From Saccharopolyspora spinosa NRRL 18395 (GTDB lineage Bacteria; Actinomycetota; Actinomycetes; Mycobacteriales; Pseudonocardiaceae): 58,192 nt of DNA. Below the pieces are notes generated by a model. The model had not been told where the DNA came from. It searched no databases and saw only the letters and a list, made by a program, of their open reading frames with translations. Within the stretch, counting starts at the first letter, position 1. Each line of letters starts with the position of its first letter. Shown here in pieces: positions 50,773-58,192 of the stretch. Where the stretch lies: NCBI RefSeq assembly GCF_000194155.1, contig NZ_GL877879.1, positions 1,600,398-1,658,589 on the forward strand. Reading direction: 5' to 3'. The translations under genes were made by a program, and so were the position numbers.

Positions 50773-51627
50773 TCAGAGCGGGAGCGGGAGCTCGTTTCCC
50801 GTCGCTTCGGCGAGGGCATCGCGCATGGCTTCGCGCGGCGCCGGTAGCCCGGTGAACTGCTCGACCTGGCCGAACGCCTGGTGCAGCAGCATGTCCAGTC
50901 CAGTGGCGATCCGCCCGCCCGCCGCGGTCACCGCAGCGGCCAGCGGCGTCGGCCACGGGTGGTAGACGACGTCCAACACGCAACCCGCCGTCGCAAGCTC
51001 CGCCGCCTGCGCGTCCAACGCCCCTGCCGGGAGCGTCGACACCACGACGTCCGCCGCTGCCGCGGCGTCCGCGAGCGCGACGCTGTCCAGCCGCTCGACG
51101 CGCACTCGCAGGCCGACCCGCTCCGCGGTCTCGGCCGCGTCGCGCGCTCGCGCGGGCTCGCGCACCGCGAGCGTCGCTTCGCTCAGCCCGAGCTCCGCGA
51201 ACGCGGCCAGGGTCGCGGCGGCGGTGCCGCCGGCTCCCAGGATCAGACCGCTGTGGCCGGTGGTGAATCCGCCCGCACTGCGCAGCGCTCCGACGACTCC
51301 GTCGACGTCGGTGCAGTCTGCGGCCCAGCTGCCGTCGGCCTGGTGCACCAGGGTGTTCGCCGCGCCGACCGCTGCGGCCCGCTCGCTGACCTCGGTCGCG
51401 ACGCCCAGCGCCGCTCGCTTGCCGGGCATGGTGACCGATAGCCCGGCCCATTCCGGGCCGAGCCCGGCGACGAACTCGACGAGCCGGTCCGCGTCGGCCT
51501 CGACCCGCTCGTAGGTCCAGCTGTGCAGGCCGAGCGCGGCGTATGCGGCACCGTGCAGCACCGGCGACAGCGAGTGCTCGATCGGTGAGCCGAGCACCGC
51601 TGCCCGGCGGGGCTCAGAACGCGCCAC
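50773..51627 (-). CDS. aroE: Shikimate dehydrogenase
   Basis: 284 residues. NADPH-dependent reduction of dehydroshikimate. Substrate-binding GSPIEHSLSPVLHGAAY, catalytic Lys in TMPGKRAAL, Asp in CTDVDGVVGAL, and NADPH loop LILGAGGTAAATLAA. Its start overlaps the mltG stop by 14 bases. Separate from the other aro genes, as in mycobacteria. Confidence 0.94.
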   Translation of the reverse strand: MARSEPRRAAVLGSPIEHSLSPVLHGAAYAALGLHSWTYERVEADADRLVEFVAGLGPEWAGLSVTMPGKRAALGVATEVSERAAAVGAANTLVHQADGSWAADCTDVDGVVGALRSAGGFTTGHSGLILGAGGTAAATLAAFAELGLSEATLAVREPARARDAAETAERVGLRVRVERLDSVALADAAAAADVVVSTLPAGALDAQAAELATAGCVLDVVYHPWPTPLAAAVTAAGGRIATGLDMLLHQAFGQVEQFTGLPAPREAMRDALAEATGNELPLPL

Positions 51628-52791
51628 GTGCCCTTGCCTCGTTGATGTAGGCGTCGTGCTGCGCCTGGGTGTCGGCGAAGCAGGAGGTGCCGTCCGGGTA
51701 GCACTTCACGAAGAACTTCCAAGTGCCGTCAGCGGGTTTCTCCGCTGCCTGCAGGGCTTCCTTGCTGACAGCCGAGATCGGCGTGGGCGGCAGGCCGTAG
51801 TTCCGGTACGTGTTGTACGGCCCATCGATCCCACGGTCCTCGGGCCTGGTCAGCAGGGACGGTTTGTCCAGCGGGTAGTTGATCGTGGAGTCGAGCTGGA
51901 GGTGCATGACCGGGTGGGTCAACCGGTTGTGGATCACCCGCGAGATCTGCCCGAAGTCCTTGGCGATGCCCTCGCTCTGCACCAGCGAAGCGATCTTGAG
52001 TAGCTCGTACGGGCTGTACCCGGTGCCCTCGGCCGCCTGCGGCAACCCCGCGATCTCAAGCTGCGCTGCGGACCGGGTGGCCACGTCACGCAGCACGTTC
52101 TCGGCGGTCTCGCCCGGCTTCACGTCGTAGAGACCGGGCTGGATCAGGCCCTCCAGCCGCCGATTCGGCTCGGCCTTGGAGGCGTCCGCGAGCGCCCACT
52201 GCGGCACGCCGAGCGAGGCCAGGTCGGCGGTCGCGGCGACCCGTTGCATCTCCTCGGCGGTGACGCAGGTGGGGTTTGCCCCGGCGCAGGTGGCCTCGGC
52301 GAGCCGGGTCAGGATGCCCGGGGTGTGCCCGTTGTCCGGCGCCAGTTGGTCCTCCAGCCGCATGCCGGCGCGGATGTCAACCCGGCCCACCTTCGCGGCC
52401 GCCGACAGGATGTGCGCGACGGCTGCCTCGCCGGACATCTTGTTGCGCATCAGGTAGTAGCCCGGCTGGATGCTGTTGATCTGCCGGTTCTCCTCGGCGG
52501 CCTTGGTGAACGCCTTGGTGCTGGCCACCACGTCCCTCTCGGCGAGGGTGCGACCGATGGCGCTGACGGTGTCACCGGGCTTGATCTCGACGACGATGTC
52601 GCCGGTGCCCTCGCCCTCGTAGTTCTCGTAGGAACCGATCTGCATGATCTGACTGGCCCCGTAGAGCACGCCGACGCCGACCAGCAGCAGCACGAACAAG
52701 CTCGCCACCGCCGTCACGATCCGGCGGCGCTTGCGGCGGCCCGCCGCCGCTCGCCGGGCTCGTCCGCGAACAGTCCAAGATCGTCGGTCAC
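51614..52791 (-). CDS. mltG: Endolytic murein transglycosylase MltG, N-terminal frame broken
   Basis: YceG-like membrane enzyme that cleaves nascent glycan strands. The main frame has a basic N-terminus, one helix (TAVASLFVLLLVGVGVLYGA), a LysM-like part (VVEIKPGDTVSAIGRTLAER), and the catalytic domain with LLKIASLVQSEGIAKDFGQI (Glu) and LQLDSTINYPLDK. The natural start is the GTG at 52791, which shares GTGA with the ruvX stop, follows GAGAGGA and gives VTDDLGLFADEPGERRR. That frame stops after ~25 codons, so a one- or two-base slip near 52740, in a GC-rich CGGCGGCGGGCCGCCGC palindrome, must separate it from the main frame. Confidence 0.85.
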
Positions 52792-53258
52792 GAAAGGTCC
52801 TCTCGTGTCTTCCCCCGACTGTCAAGGAATGCCTGCAGGATCTCCACCGCCGCCGCCTGATCGACCACGGCGCGCTGCTTCTTCCCCCGCACGCCGCGTT
52901 GCGACAGCATCCGGCTGGCCGTCACGGTGGTCAGCCGCTCGTCGGCGAACCGCACCGGCACCGGTGCGATCCGTTCCGCGAGCGCCGCCCCGTAGGCCTG
53001 CGCCGTTTCCGCTGCAGTTCCGTGCCGGCCCGCCAACGTCTTCGGCAGACCGACCACGACTTCCACCACCTCGTGCTCGGCGACGAGCTCGGCCAGCTGC
53101 GCGAGATCGCTGCCGCCGGTGGCATCCCGCTGCAAGGTGACCAGCGGGGTCGCCAGCATCGGCGCGGGGTCGCTGAGTGCGACTCCGACCCGGACCGCGC
53201 CGACATCGACGCCTAACCGACGCCCCGCTCCGGGATCCGCCTGCCGGTGCTCGGTCAC
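52788..53258 (-). CDS. ruvX: Holliday junction resolvase-like RuvX/YqgF
   Basis: 156 residues, RNase H fold. RRLGVDVGAVRVGVALSDPA (metal Asp), EVVVGLPKTLAGRHGTAAET (Glu/Pro motif), and VRFADERLTTVTASRML then DQAAAVEILQAFLD (last Asp). Also implicated in rRNA 5' processing. The GTG at 53258 overlaps alaS by GTGA. Confidence 0.93.
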   Translation of the reverse strand: MTEHRQADPGAGRRLGVDVGAVRVGVALSDPAPMLATPLVTLQRDATGGSDLAQLAELVAEHEVVEVVVGLPKTLAGRHGTAAETAQAYGAALAERIAPVPVRFADERLTTVTASRMLSQRGVRGKKQRAVVDQAAAVEILQAFLDSRGKTREDLS

Positions 53259-55927
53259 CCGCCAGCCACCACCTGGTCCAGAGCCTTGCGCAGCGCCTCG
53301 ATCGCCGCCGTGATCCCGGCCGGGTTCGAGCCGCCGCCCTGCGCCATGTCCGGCTTGCCGCCGCCGCGCCCGCCGACCTCGGCCGCGAAGCCGGGCACCA
53401 GCTTGCCCGCGGCGATGCCCTTGTCGCGGGCCGCGTCGTTGACGCCGACCACGAAACTGACCTTGCCCTCGTCAGCGGCGAACAGCGCCACCACGGAGGG
53501 GCGGGAGCCGAGCCGGCCGCGGATCTCGCCAGCCAGCGCGCGCAGCGCGTTGCCGTCCACGCCGTCCGGCACCTGCTCGGCGACCAGCGTCACGCCGTGC
53601 ACGTCGGTGCCCTTGTCGGCGAGCTCGCCGGCGGACTGCAGGATCTGGGCGATGCGCAGCTGCTGCAGCTCCTTCTCCGCGCTGCGCAGCCGGGACACGA
53701 CGCCCTGGATGCGTTCCGGCAGCTCGTCGGCGGGCACCTTGAACTGCTCGGCAAGCTGGCTGACCAGCAGGTGTTCCTTGCTGATGTGGCGCATCGCGTC
53801 CATGCCGACCAGCGCTTCGACTCGGTGCACACCGGAGCCCACCGAGGAGTCGGCCACCAGCTTGACCACGCCGAGGCGGCCGATGCGCGGCACGTGGGTG
53901 CCACCGCACAGCTCGCGGGAGTAGTCGCCCATGTCGACGACCCGGACCTGGTCGCCGTACTTCTCGCCGAACAGCGCGATGGCGCCGAGCTGCATGGCCC
54001 GGTCCATCGTCGTGGTGTAGGACTGCACCTCGACGTCGCTCTGCAAGTAGTCGTTGACCTCTTCCTCCACCCCGGTGAGCACGCTCGAGGACACGGCCGT
54101 CGGGGCGGTGAAGTCGAAGCGCATCCGGCCCGGCGAGTTCAGCGAACCGGCCTGCGCGGCGCGCCTGCCGTAGGCGCTGCGCACCGCCGCGTGCACGAGG
54201 TGGGTGGCGGAGTGCGAGCGCTCGATGGCGTGGCGGCGCGCGACGTCGACGGCGGCTTCGAGCGTGGTGTCCACGCCGAGCTCGCCTTCGACGACCTTGG
54301 CGCGGTGCACGAACAGGCCCGGCACCGCGCGCTGCACGTCGTGCACTTCGACGGCCACACCGGGACCGACCAGCCGACCGGTGTCGGCGATCTGGCCACC
54401 GCCCTCGGCGTAGAACGGGGTGCGGTCCAGGACCAGCTCGACCTCGGTGCCCGCGGCGGCGGACTTCACCGGCTGCCCGTCGACCAGCAGGCCCAGCACG
54501 CGGCTGTGCGACTGCAGGTCGGTGTAGCCGATGAAATCGGTGGTGCCGTGCTGGTCGAGCAGGGTCCGGTAGGTCGACAGGTCGCCGTGGCCGGTCTTGC
54601 GGGCCTTGGCGTCCTCCTTGGCCCGGCGGCGCTGCTCGGACATCAGGTTCCGGAAGCCCTGCTCATCGACGGCCAGGCCCTGCTCGGAAGCCATCTCCAG
54701 GGTCAGGTCGATCGGGAACCCGTAGGTGTCGTGCAGCTGGAAGGCCTTCTCCCCGGCCAACTGCTTGCCACCGGCCTTCTTGGTGTCGGCCACCGCCGAG
54801 TCGAAGATCTTCGAGCCGGCGGTCAGGGTGGTCAGGAAGGCCTCTTCCTCGTTGCGCATCACCGAGTCGATGCGGTCGAACTCGGTGACCAGCTCGGGGT
54901 AGCTCGGTGCCATCGCGTCGCGCACGACCTTGCTGAACTCGCCGAGCACCGGCTCCTGCACGCCCAGCAGGCGGGTGGAGCGGATGATCCGGCGCAGCAA
55001 GCGCCGCAGCACGTAGCCGCGGGCCTCGTTGCCGGGGGTGACGCCGTCGCCGACGAGCATCACGCCGGAGCGGGCGTGGTCGGCGATGACGCGGAAGCGC
55101 ACGTCGTCCTCGTGGTTCGCGCCGTAGCGGCGGCCGGAGAGCTCCTCGGCCTTGGCGATCACCGGGCGGACCAGGTCGGTCTCGTAGACGTTTTCCACGC
55201 CCTGCAGCAGGCACGCGACGCGCTCGACGCCCATGCCGGTGTCGATGTTCTTGGTCGGCAGCGAACCGATCGGCGGGTGCCCCAGCTTCGGCGACTGCTC
55301 ACCCCTGATGTCCTGCATGAACACCAGGTTCCAGATCTCGATGTAGCGGTCCTCGTCGGCGACCGGTCCGCCCTCGCGGCCGTACTTCGGACCGCGGTCG
55401 TAGTAGATCTCCGAGCACGGGCCACCGGGACCGGGCACGCCCATGTCCCAATAGTTGTCCTTGCCGTCGCGGGCCTGGATCCGCTCGGCGGGGACGCCGG
55501 CGACCTTCTGCCACAGCTGAGCGGCTTCGTCGTCCTTCTCGTAGACGGTCACCCACAGCCGCTCCGGGTCGAAGCCGTAGCCGCCGTCGGCCTGGGAACC
55601 GGTGAGCAGCTCCCAGGCGTGCTGCATGGCGCCTTCCTTGAAGTAGTCGCCGAAGGAGAAGTTGCCGGCCATCTGGAAGAACGTGTTGTGCCGGGTGGTC
55701 TTGCCGACCTCGTCGATGTCGCCGGTGCGCACGCACTTCTGGATGCTGGTGGCCCGCGGGTAGGGCGCCGGGGCCTCACCCAGGAAGTAGGGCTTGAACT
55801 GCACCATGCCGGCGTTGACGAACAGCAGCGTCGGGTCGTCGAGGATCAGCGACGCGCTGGGCACAACGGTGTGGCCGCGGCTGCGGAAGTGCTCGGTGAA
55901 CCGGTTGTTGATCTCGTGGGTCTGCAC
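53255..55927 (-). CDS. alaS: Alanyl-tRNA synthetase
   Basis: 890 residues, intact. Class II core (EHFRSRGHTVVPSASLILDD, NAGMVQFKPYFLGE, FFQMAGNFSFGDYFKEGAM), editing domain with HSATHLVHAAVR and CGGTHVPRIG zinc-type motifs, and a C-terminal DHHA1-like domain ending GGKPDMAQGGGSNPAGITAA. Located between two small membrane proteins upstream and ruvX downstream, the usual actinobacterial order. Confidence 0.97.
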   Translation of the reverse strand: MQTHEINNRFTEHFRSRGHTVVPSASLILDDPTLLFVNAGMVQFKPYFLGEAPAPYPRATSIQKCVRTGDIDEVGKTTRHNTFFQMAGNFSFGDYFKEGAMQHAWELLTGSQADGGYGFDPERLWVTVYEKDDEAAQLWQKVAGVPAERIQARDGKDNYWDMGVPGPGGPCSEIYYDRGPKYGREGGPVADEDRYIEIWNLVFMQDIRGEQSPKLGHPPIGSLPTKNIDTGMGVERVACLLQGVENVYETDLVRPVIAKAEELSGRRYGANHEDDVRFRVIADHARSGVMLVGDGVTPGNEARGYVLRRLLRRIIRSTRLLGVQEPVLGEFSKVVRDAMAPSYPELVTEFDRIDSVMRNEEEAFLTTLTAGSKIFDSAVADTKKAGGKQLAGEKAFQLHDTYGFPIDLTLEMASEQGLAVDEQGFRNLMSEQRRRAKEDAKARKTGHGDLSTYRTLLDQHGTTDFIGYTDLQSHSRVLGLLVDGQPVKSAAAGTEVELVLDRTPFYAEGGGQIADTGRLVGPGVAVEVHDVQRAVPGLFVHRAKVVEGELGVDTTLEAAVDVARRHAIERSHSATHLVHAAVRSAYGRRAAQAGSLNSPGRMRFDFTAPTAVSSSVLTGVEEEVNDYLQSDVEVQSYTTTMDRAMQLGAIALFGEKYGDQVRVVDMGDYSRELCGGTHVPRIGRLGVVKLVADSSVGSGVHRVEALVGMDAMRHISKEHLLVSQLAEQFKVPADELPERIQGVVSRLRSAEKELQQLRIAQILQSAGELADKGTDVHGVTLVAEQVPDGVDGNALRALAGEIRGRLGSRPSVVALFAADEGKVSFVVGVNDAARDKGIAAGKLVPGFAAEVGGRGGGKPDMAQGGGSNPAGITAAIEALRKALDQVVAGG

Positions 55928-56004
55928 GGTGGTTCCTCAGGAAATTCGGGTGACGGACACGGCTGGTGGGGTCGGCGGGCGGCTGGCGGCGCGGAGCGCC
56001 GACG

Positions 56005-56316
56005 TCAGCGGCCCGCCCGGCGAGCTCGCCGACCGTTGACCATGCCCGCGCCGGAGTCCACGTCGATCCGGCGGAACTGCACCGTGTCCGAGGCGCTGCC
56101 GCGCTCCACCACGTCGTGCAGTTCCTGCTCCCGCTCCTGCATGCCCGCGCGGACCTCGGCGCCGAACGAGCCGACGGCTCCGGCGAGTTCCCGGACCGCG
56201 CCGCCCAGCTGCTCGGCCATGCCGCTCGGGGTCGCCTTCCGGGCGGTCTCGTTGAGCTTGCGCGTCAACGCGACCCCGGCCGCGACCCCGGCGCCGAACC
56301 AGAACAGGCGCCTCAC
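56005..56316 (-). CDS. DUF6167-like small membrane-associated protein
   Basis: 103 residues. RRLFWFGAGVAAGVALTRKL forms a short N-terminal membrane or amphipathic segment. A helical middle (AEQLGGAVRELAGAVGSFGA, EVRAGMQEREQELHDVVE) and a charged tail follow. A small protein of this kind is regularly found between DUF948 and alaS in Actinobacteria; function unknown. The GTG at 56316 shares GTGA with the DUF948 stop. Confidence 0.78.
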   Translation of the reverse strand: MRRLFWFGAGVAAGVALTRKLNETARKATPSGMAEQLGGAVRELAGAVGSFGAEVRAGMQEREQELHDVVERGSASDTVQFRRIDVDSGAGMVNGRRARRAGR

Positions 56317-56720
56317 TTGCGCCCCCCTTTGCCCTTGCGGCGGAAGTGCCGGCCGGCGGGCTCCTGCCGCCGCTTCCGGCGGGCCCGCAGCGCCTTGCTG
56401 ACTCCGTAGGAGAACGCCGCCGTCTTCACCAACGGACCACCCAGTGTAGCCGTGAACAGCGAGGACAATGCCGATACGTTGCCGCTGATCGTCTTGGCGT
56501 TGGCGGTGATCCCGTCGACCCGCTCCAGCTGGGTGTTGACGTGAGTGATGGTCGAGTTCGCCCCGGTGAACAGCGGATCGGAGTTCTCGTGCGCCTTGCG
56601 GATCGCGATGGTCGCCTCGTCCAGCGTGCGGCCGAGCTTGATCAGCGGGATCGCCAGCAGCACGACCAGCAGCACGAACGCTCCGGCGGCGATCAGCGCG
56701 GCGATCTGCGTGGGCGTCAC
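56313..56720 (-). CDS. DUF948 membrane protein
   Basis: 135 residues. One N-terminal membrane helix (IAALIAAGAFVLLVVLLAIP), then a coiled-coil-like region (TLDEATIAIRKAHENSDPLF, NTQLERVDGITANAKTISGN) and a basic Arg/Lys-rich tail. This is the DUF948 layout. Conserved next to alaS; role unknown. Confidence 0.85.
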   Translation of the reverse strand: MTPTQIAALIAAGAFVLLVVLLAIPLIKLGRTLDEATIAIRKAHENSDPLFTGANSTITHVNTQLERVDGITANAKTISGNVSALSSLFTATLGGPLVKTAAFSYGVSKALRARRKRRQEPAGRHFRRKGKGGRK

Positions 56721-56910
56721 GTGCCCTCCCGTATGTCCACGTCATGTCGGTGGGACCGGGGCCAAGACCTCGGTCCGTTGATCGTCGTCAGGTTACCGGC
56801 CCCGCTCCCCCAGCCCAGCACCCGGTCGGCCGCGCCAGGCGAAAAGCACCATCGGGCGACGCACCCGCCCGCCGGCGCCCCAACCAGGCCCCGAACGAGT
56901 AAAGCGCGAG

Positions 56911-56945
56911 GGGGCCCGCAGCCGAACAACTCGGCTGGGGGCCCC
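56911..56945 (-). terminator. Terminator of the 2-hydroxyacid dehydrogenase gene
   Basis: Fifteen-base arms GGGGCCCGCAGCCGA and TCGGCTGGGGGCCCC with one mismatch and an ACAAC loop, 20 bases past the stop at 56965. Confidence 0.75.
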
Positions 56946-56964
56946 ACATCTCGAACTGATCGTG

Positions 56965-57930
56965 TTACGGCCGGACCTGGGTCGGAGGCTCAGCGCCGGT
57001 GAGGACCGCAGCGACGTTGCGGGCGGCGAGTTCGGCCATCGCGGTCCGGGTTTCGGTGGTCGCCGAGCCCAGGTGCGGGACCACCACGACATTGTCGAGG
57101 TCCAGCAGCGCCGGCTCCACCTCCGGCTCGCGCTCGAAGACGTCCAGGGCCGCACCACCGATCTGGCCCTCCTGGAGCGCCTTCGCGAGCGCTCGTTCGT
57201 CGACCACCGGACCGCGACTGGTGTTGATCAGGAACGCGGTCGGCTTCATGGCCGCGAGCGCCGCTTCGTCGATGAGGTGCCGGGTCTGCTCGGTCAGCGG
57301 GCAGTGCAGGGACACCACGTCGGCGGTGCGCAGCAGCTCGTCCTGGGGCAGGAAGCGGGCGTCGAGCTCCGCCTCCACCTCGGCGGCGGCGCGGCGGCGG
57401 CCGGTGTAGGCGACGCTCATCCCGAACGCGCGTGCCCGCCGGGCCACGGCCTGCCCGATGTCGCCGAGCCCGACGATGCCGAGCGTCTTGCCCTGCAACC
57501 CGGTGCCCACCATGAAGCCGAGGTGGAAGGTCCACGGCTGGCGGGCCCGCAACAGCCGTTCGCCCTCGCCGAGCCGCCGGGTCACCATCAGCAGCAGTCC
57601 GATGGCCAGGTCGGCGGTCGCGTCGACCAGCACGCCCGGCGTGTTGGCGACGATGACGCCGCGCCCGGTCACCGCCGGGACGTCGATGTTGTCGTAGCCG
57701 ACCGCGACGTTCGCGACCACTTGCAGCTGCGGACCGGCCGCGGCCACCAGGTCGGCGTCGATCCGGTCGTGCAGCATCGCCACGATCGCGTGCGCACCGC
57801 GCACGGCCTCGCGCAGCTCGGGAGCGGTCAGCGGCCGGTCCTGCGGGCAGACGTGCACGTCCCCGACCTGGCGCAACACCTCCAGTGCCGACTCCGGCAC
57901 CGTCCGGGTGACCACGATCCGCTTGTCCAC
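56965..57930 (-). CDS. D-isomer-specific 2-hydroxyacid dehydrogenase
   Basis: 321 residues. NAD(P)-dependent reduction of a 2-oxoacid; closest in motifs to glyoxylate/hydroxypyruvate reductases. Seen: VANVAVGYDNIDVPAVTGRG, the Rossmann loop GIVGLGDIGQAVARRARAFG, LINTSRGPVVDERAL (Arg), DVFEREPEVEPALL (Glu) and VVVPHLGSATTETR with catalytic His. Sequence does not fix the exact substrate. Single gene between two palindromic terminator-like regions. Confidence 0.9.
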   Translation of the reverse strand: MDKRIVVTRTVPESALEVLRQVGDVHVCPQDRPLTAPELREAVRGAHAIVAMLHDRIDADLVAAAGPQLQVVANVAVGYDNIDVPAVTGRGVIVANTPGVLVDATADLAIGLLLMVTRRLGEGERLLRARQPWTFHLGFMVGTGLQGKTLGIVGLGDIGQAVARRARAFGMSVAYTGRRRAAAEVEAELDARFLPQDELLRTADVVSLHCPLTEQTRHLIDEAALAAMKPTAFLINTSRGPVVDERALAKALQEGQIGGAALDVFEREPEVEPALLDLDNVVVVPHLGSATTETRTAMAELAARNVAAVLTGAEPPTQVRP

Positions 57931-58192
57931 TGCGACCTCCTCTCGACGAAATCCCCGCCGGAATCTACCCGCCGCCGCACGCGAAGATCACCCTCCGACC
58001 AGCAACGTCCCCGACTTCTCGGCCCCAGTTTCAATTGAAACTGGGGCCGACCGAGCACGTGTCCGGCGAGGTGTCCGCCCCGAGGTCCGCAGTTTCAATT
58101 GAAATGGGTGTGGCTCTTTTGAGGGGAGCTGTGGTCGGGGGGGTCGGTGGGTGGTGATCGTGGTCTGGGCTCCTTCTGGTTACGTTGTGGGT
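57931..58192. other. Right-edge intergenic region with palindromes
   Basis: No gene seen. It holds the dehydrogenase promoter side and two TTTCAATTGAAA palindromes. The last ~90 bases are G/T-rich with no convincing reading frame. Confidence 0.5.
58019..58050. terminator. Perfect 32-bp palindrome with TTTCAATTGAAA centre
   Basis: TCGGCCCCAGTTTCAA and its exact complement, no loop. It belongs to the same family as the metK, aroE and 13.9 kb palindromes. A weaker partner, CAGTTTCAATTGAAATG, lies at about 58090-58106. Confidence 0.65.

Overview
The window is high-GC actinobacterial chromosome, most likely from Saccharopolyspora or a close relative in the Pseudonocardiales. This rests on a BldD orthologue with its c-di-GMP signature, a mycobacterial-type integration host factor, an EspG/PE/PPE-like cassette, DUF397 and DUF5753 regulators, a DasR-type GlcNAc PTS locus, and mycobacterial gene order around pyr and aro. 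Species assignment is inference from protein and order similarity only.

Layout. 1-1400: an IS982-family transposase running off the left edge beside a decayed short-chain dehydrogenase. 1398-6598: trmL, a YwaF-like membrane protein, then the minus-strand run mihF-gmk-rpoZ-coaBC-metK. 6599-23190: a 16.6 kb accessory block inserted between mihF and pyrF, which are near neighbours in mycobacteria. 23191-32116: the minus-strand pyr operon (pyrR-pyrB-pyrC-PH-like protein-carA-carB-pyrF) with two tiny bridging ORFs and a PyrR-type leader. 32406-35370: bldD, then nusB, efp and pepQ. 35485-42385: accessory genes (ogt, a SpeE-like methyltransferase, a GH64-like gene broken by a 169-bp mobile element, an MFS transporter, an AraC/GlxA regulator, a hydantoinase relic, a lipoprotein). 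42825-46189: aroC-aroK-aroB-aroQ. 46384-50685: a prepilin peptidase-like gene and the GlcNAc PTS with dasR and ptsH. 50773-57930: aroE, mltG, ruvX, alaS, two small membrane proteins and a 2-hydroxyacid dehydrogenase.

The accessory block has three parts. The first is a PE-like, lipoprotein, PPE-like, EspG series typical of type VII (ESX) secretion clients. M. tuberculosis carries PE15/PPE20 at the same chromosomal position. The second, at 15.8-19.0 kb, is a 40-residue Cys/Ser/Arg/Phe-rich peptide behind a strong ribosome binding site and a structured leader, followed by an ABC exporter and a degenerate kinase-like protein. It looks like a small-peptide export and possibly modification locus that I cannot match to a described class, and it is my best candidate for a new system. 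The third is an operon of a YbaB-like protein, an EspC-like helical protein, a large WXG-containing protein and two possible PH-like proteins.

Four housekeeping genes (metK, carB, pyrR, mltG) are each broken by one short reading-frame disruption, three of which look like deletions of roughly 13-20 bases. Several such lesions in essential genes within one window suggest assembly or sequencing error more than biology. Dispersed hairpins built on TTTC-centre-GAAA cores and on GAGGGGCACCCTTG sit repeatedly at gene ends and probably act as terminators.
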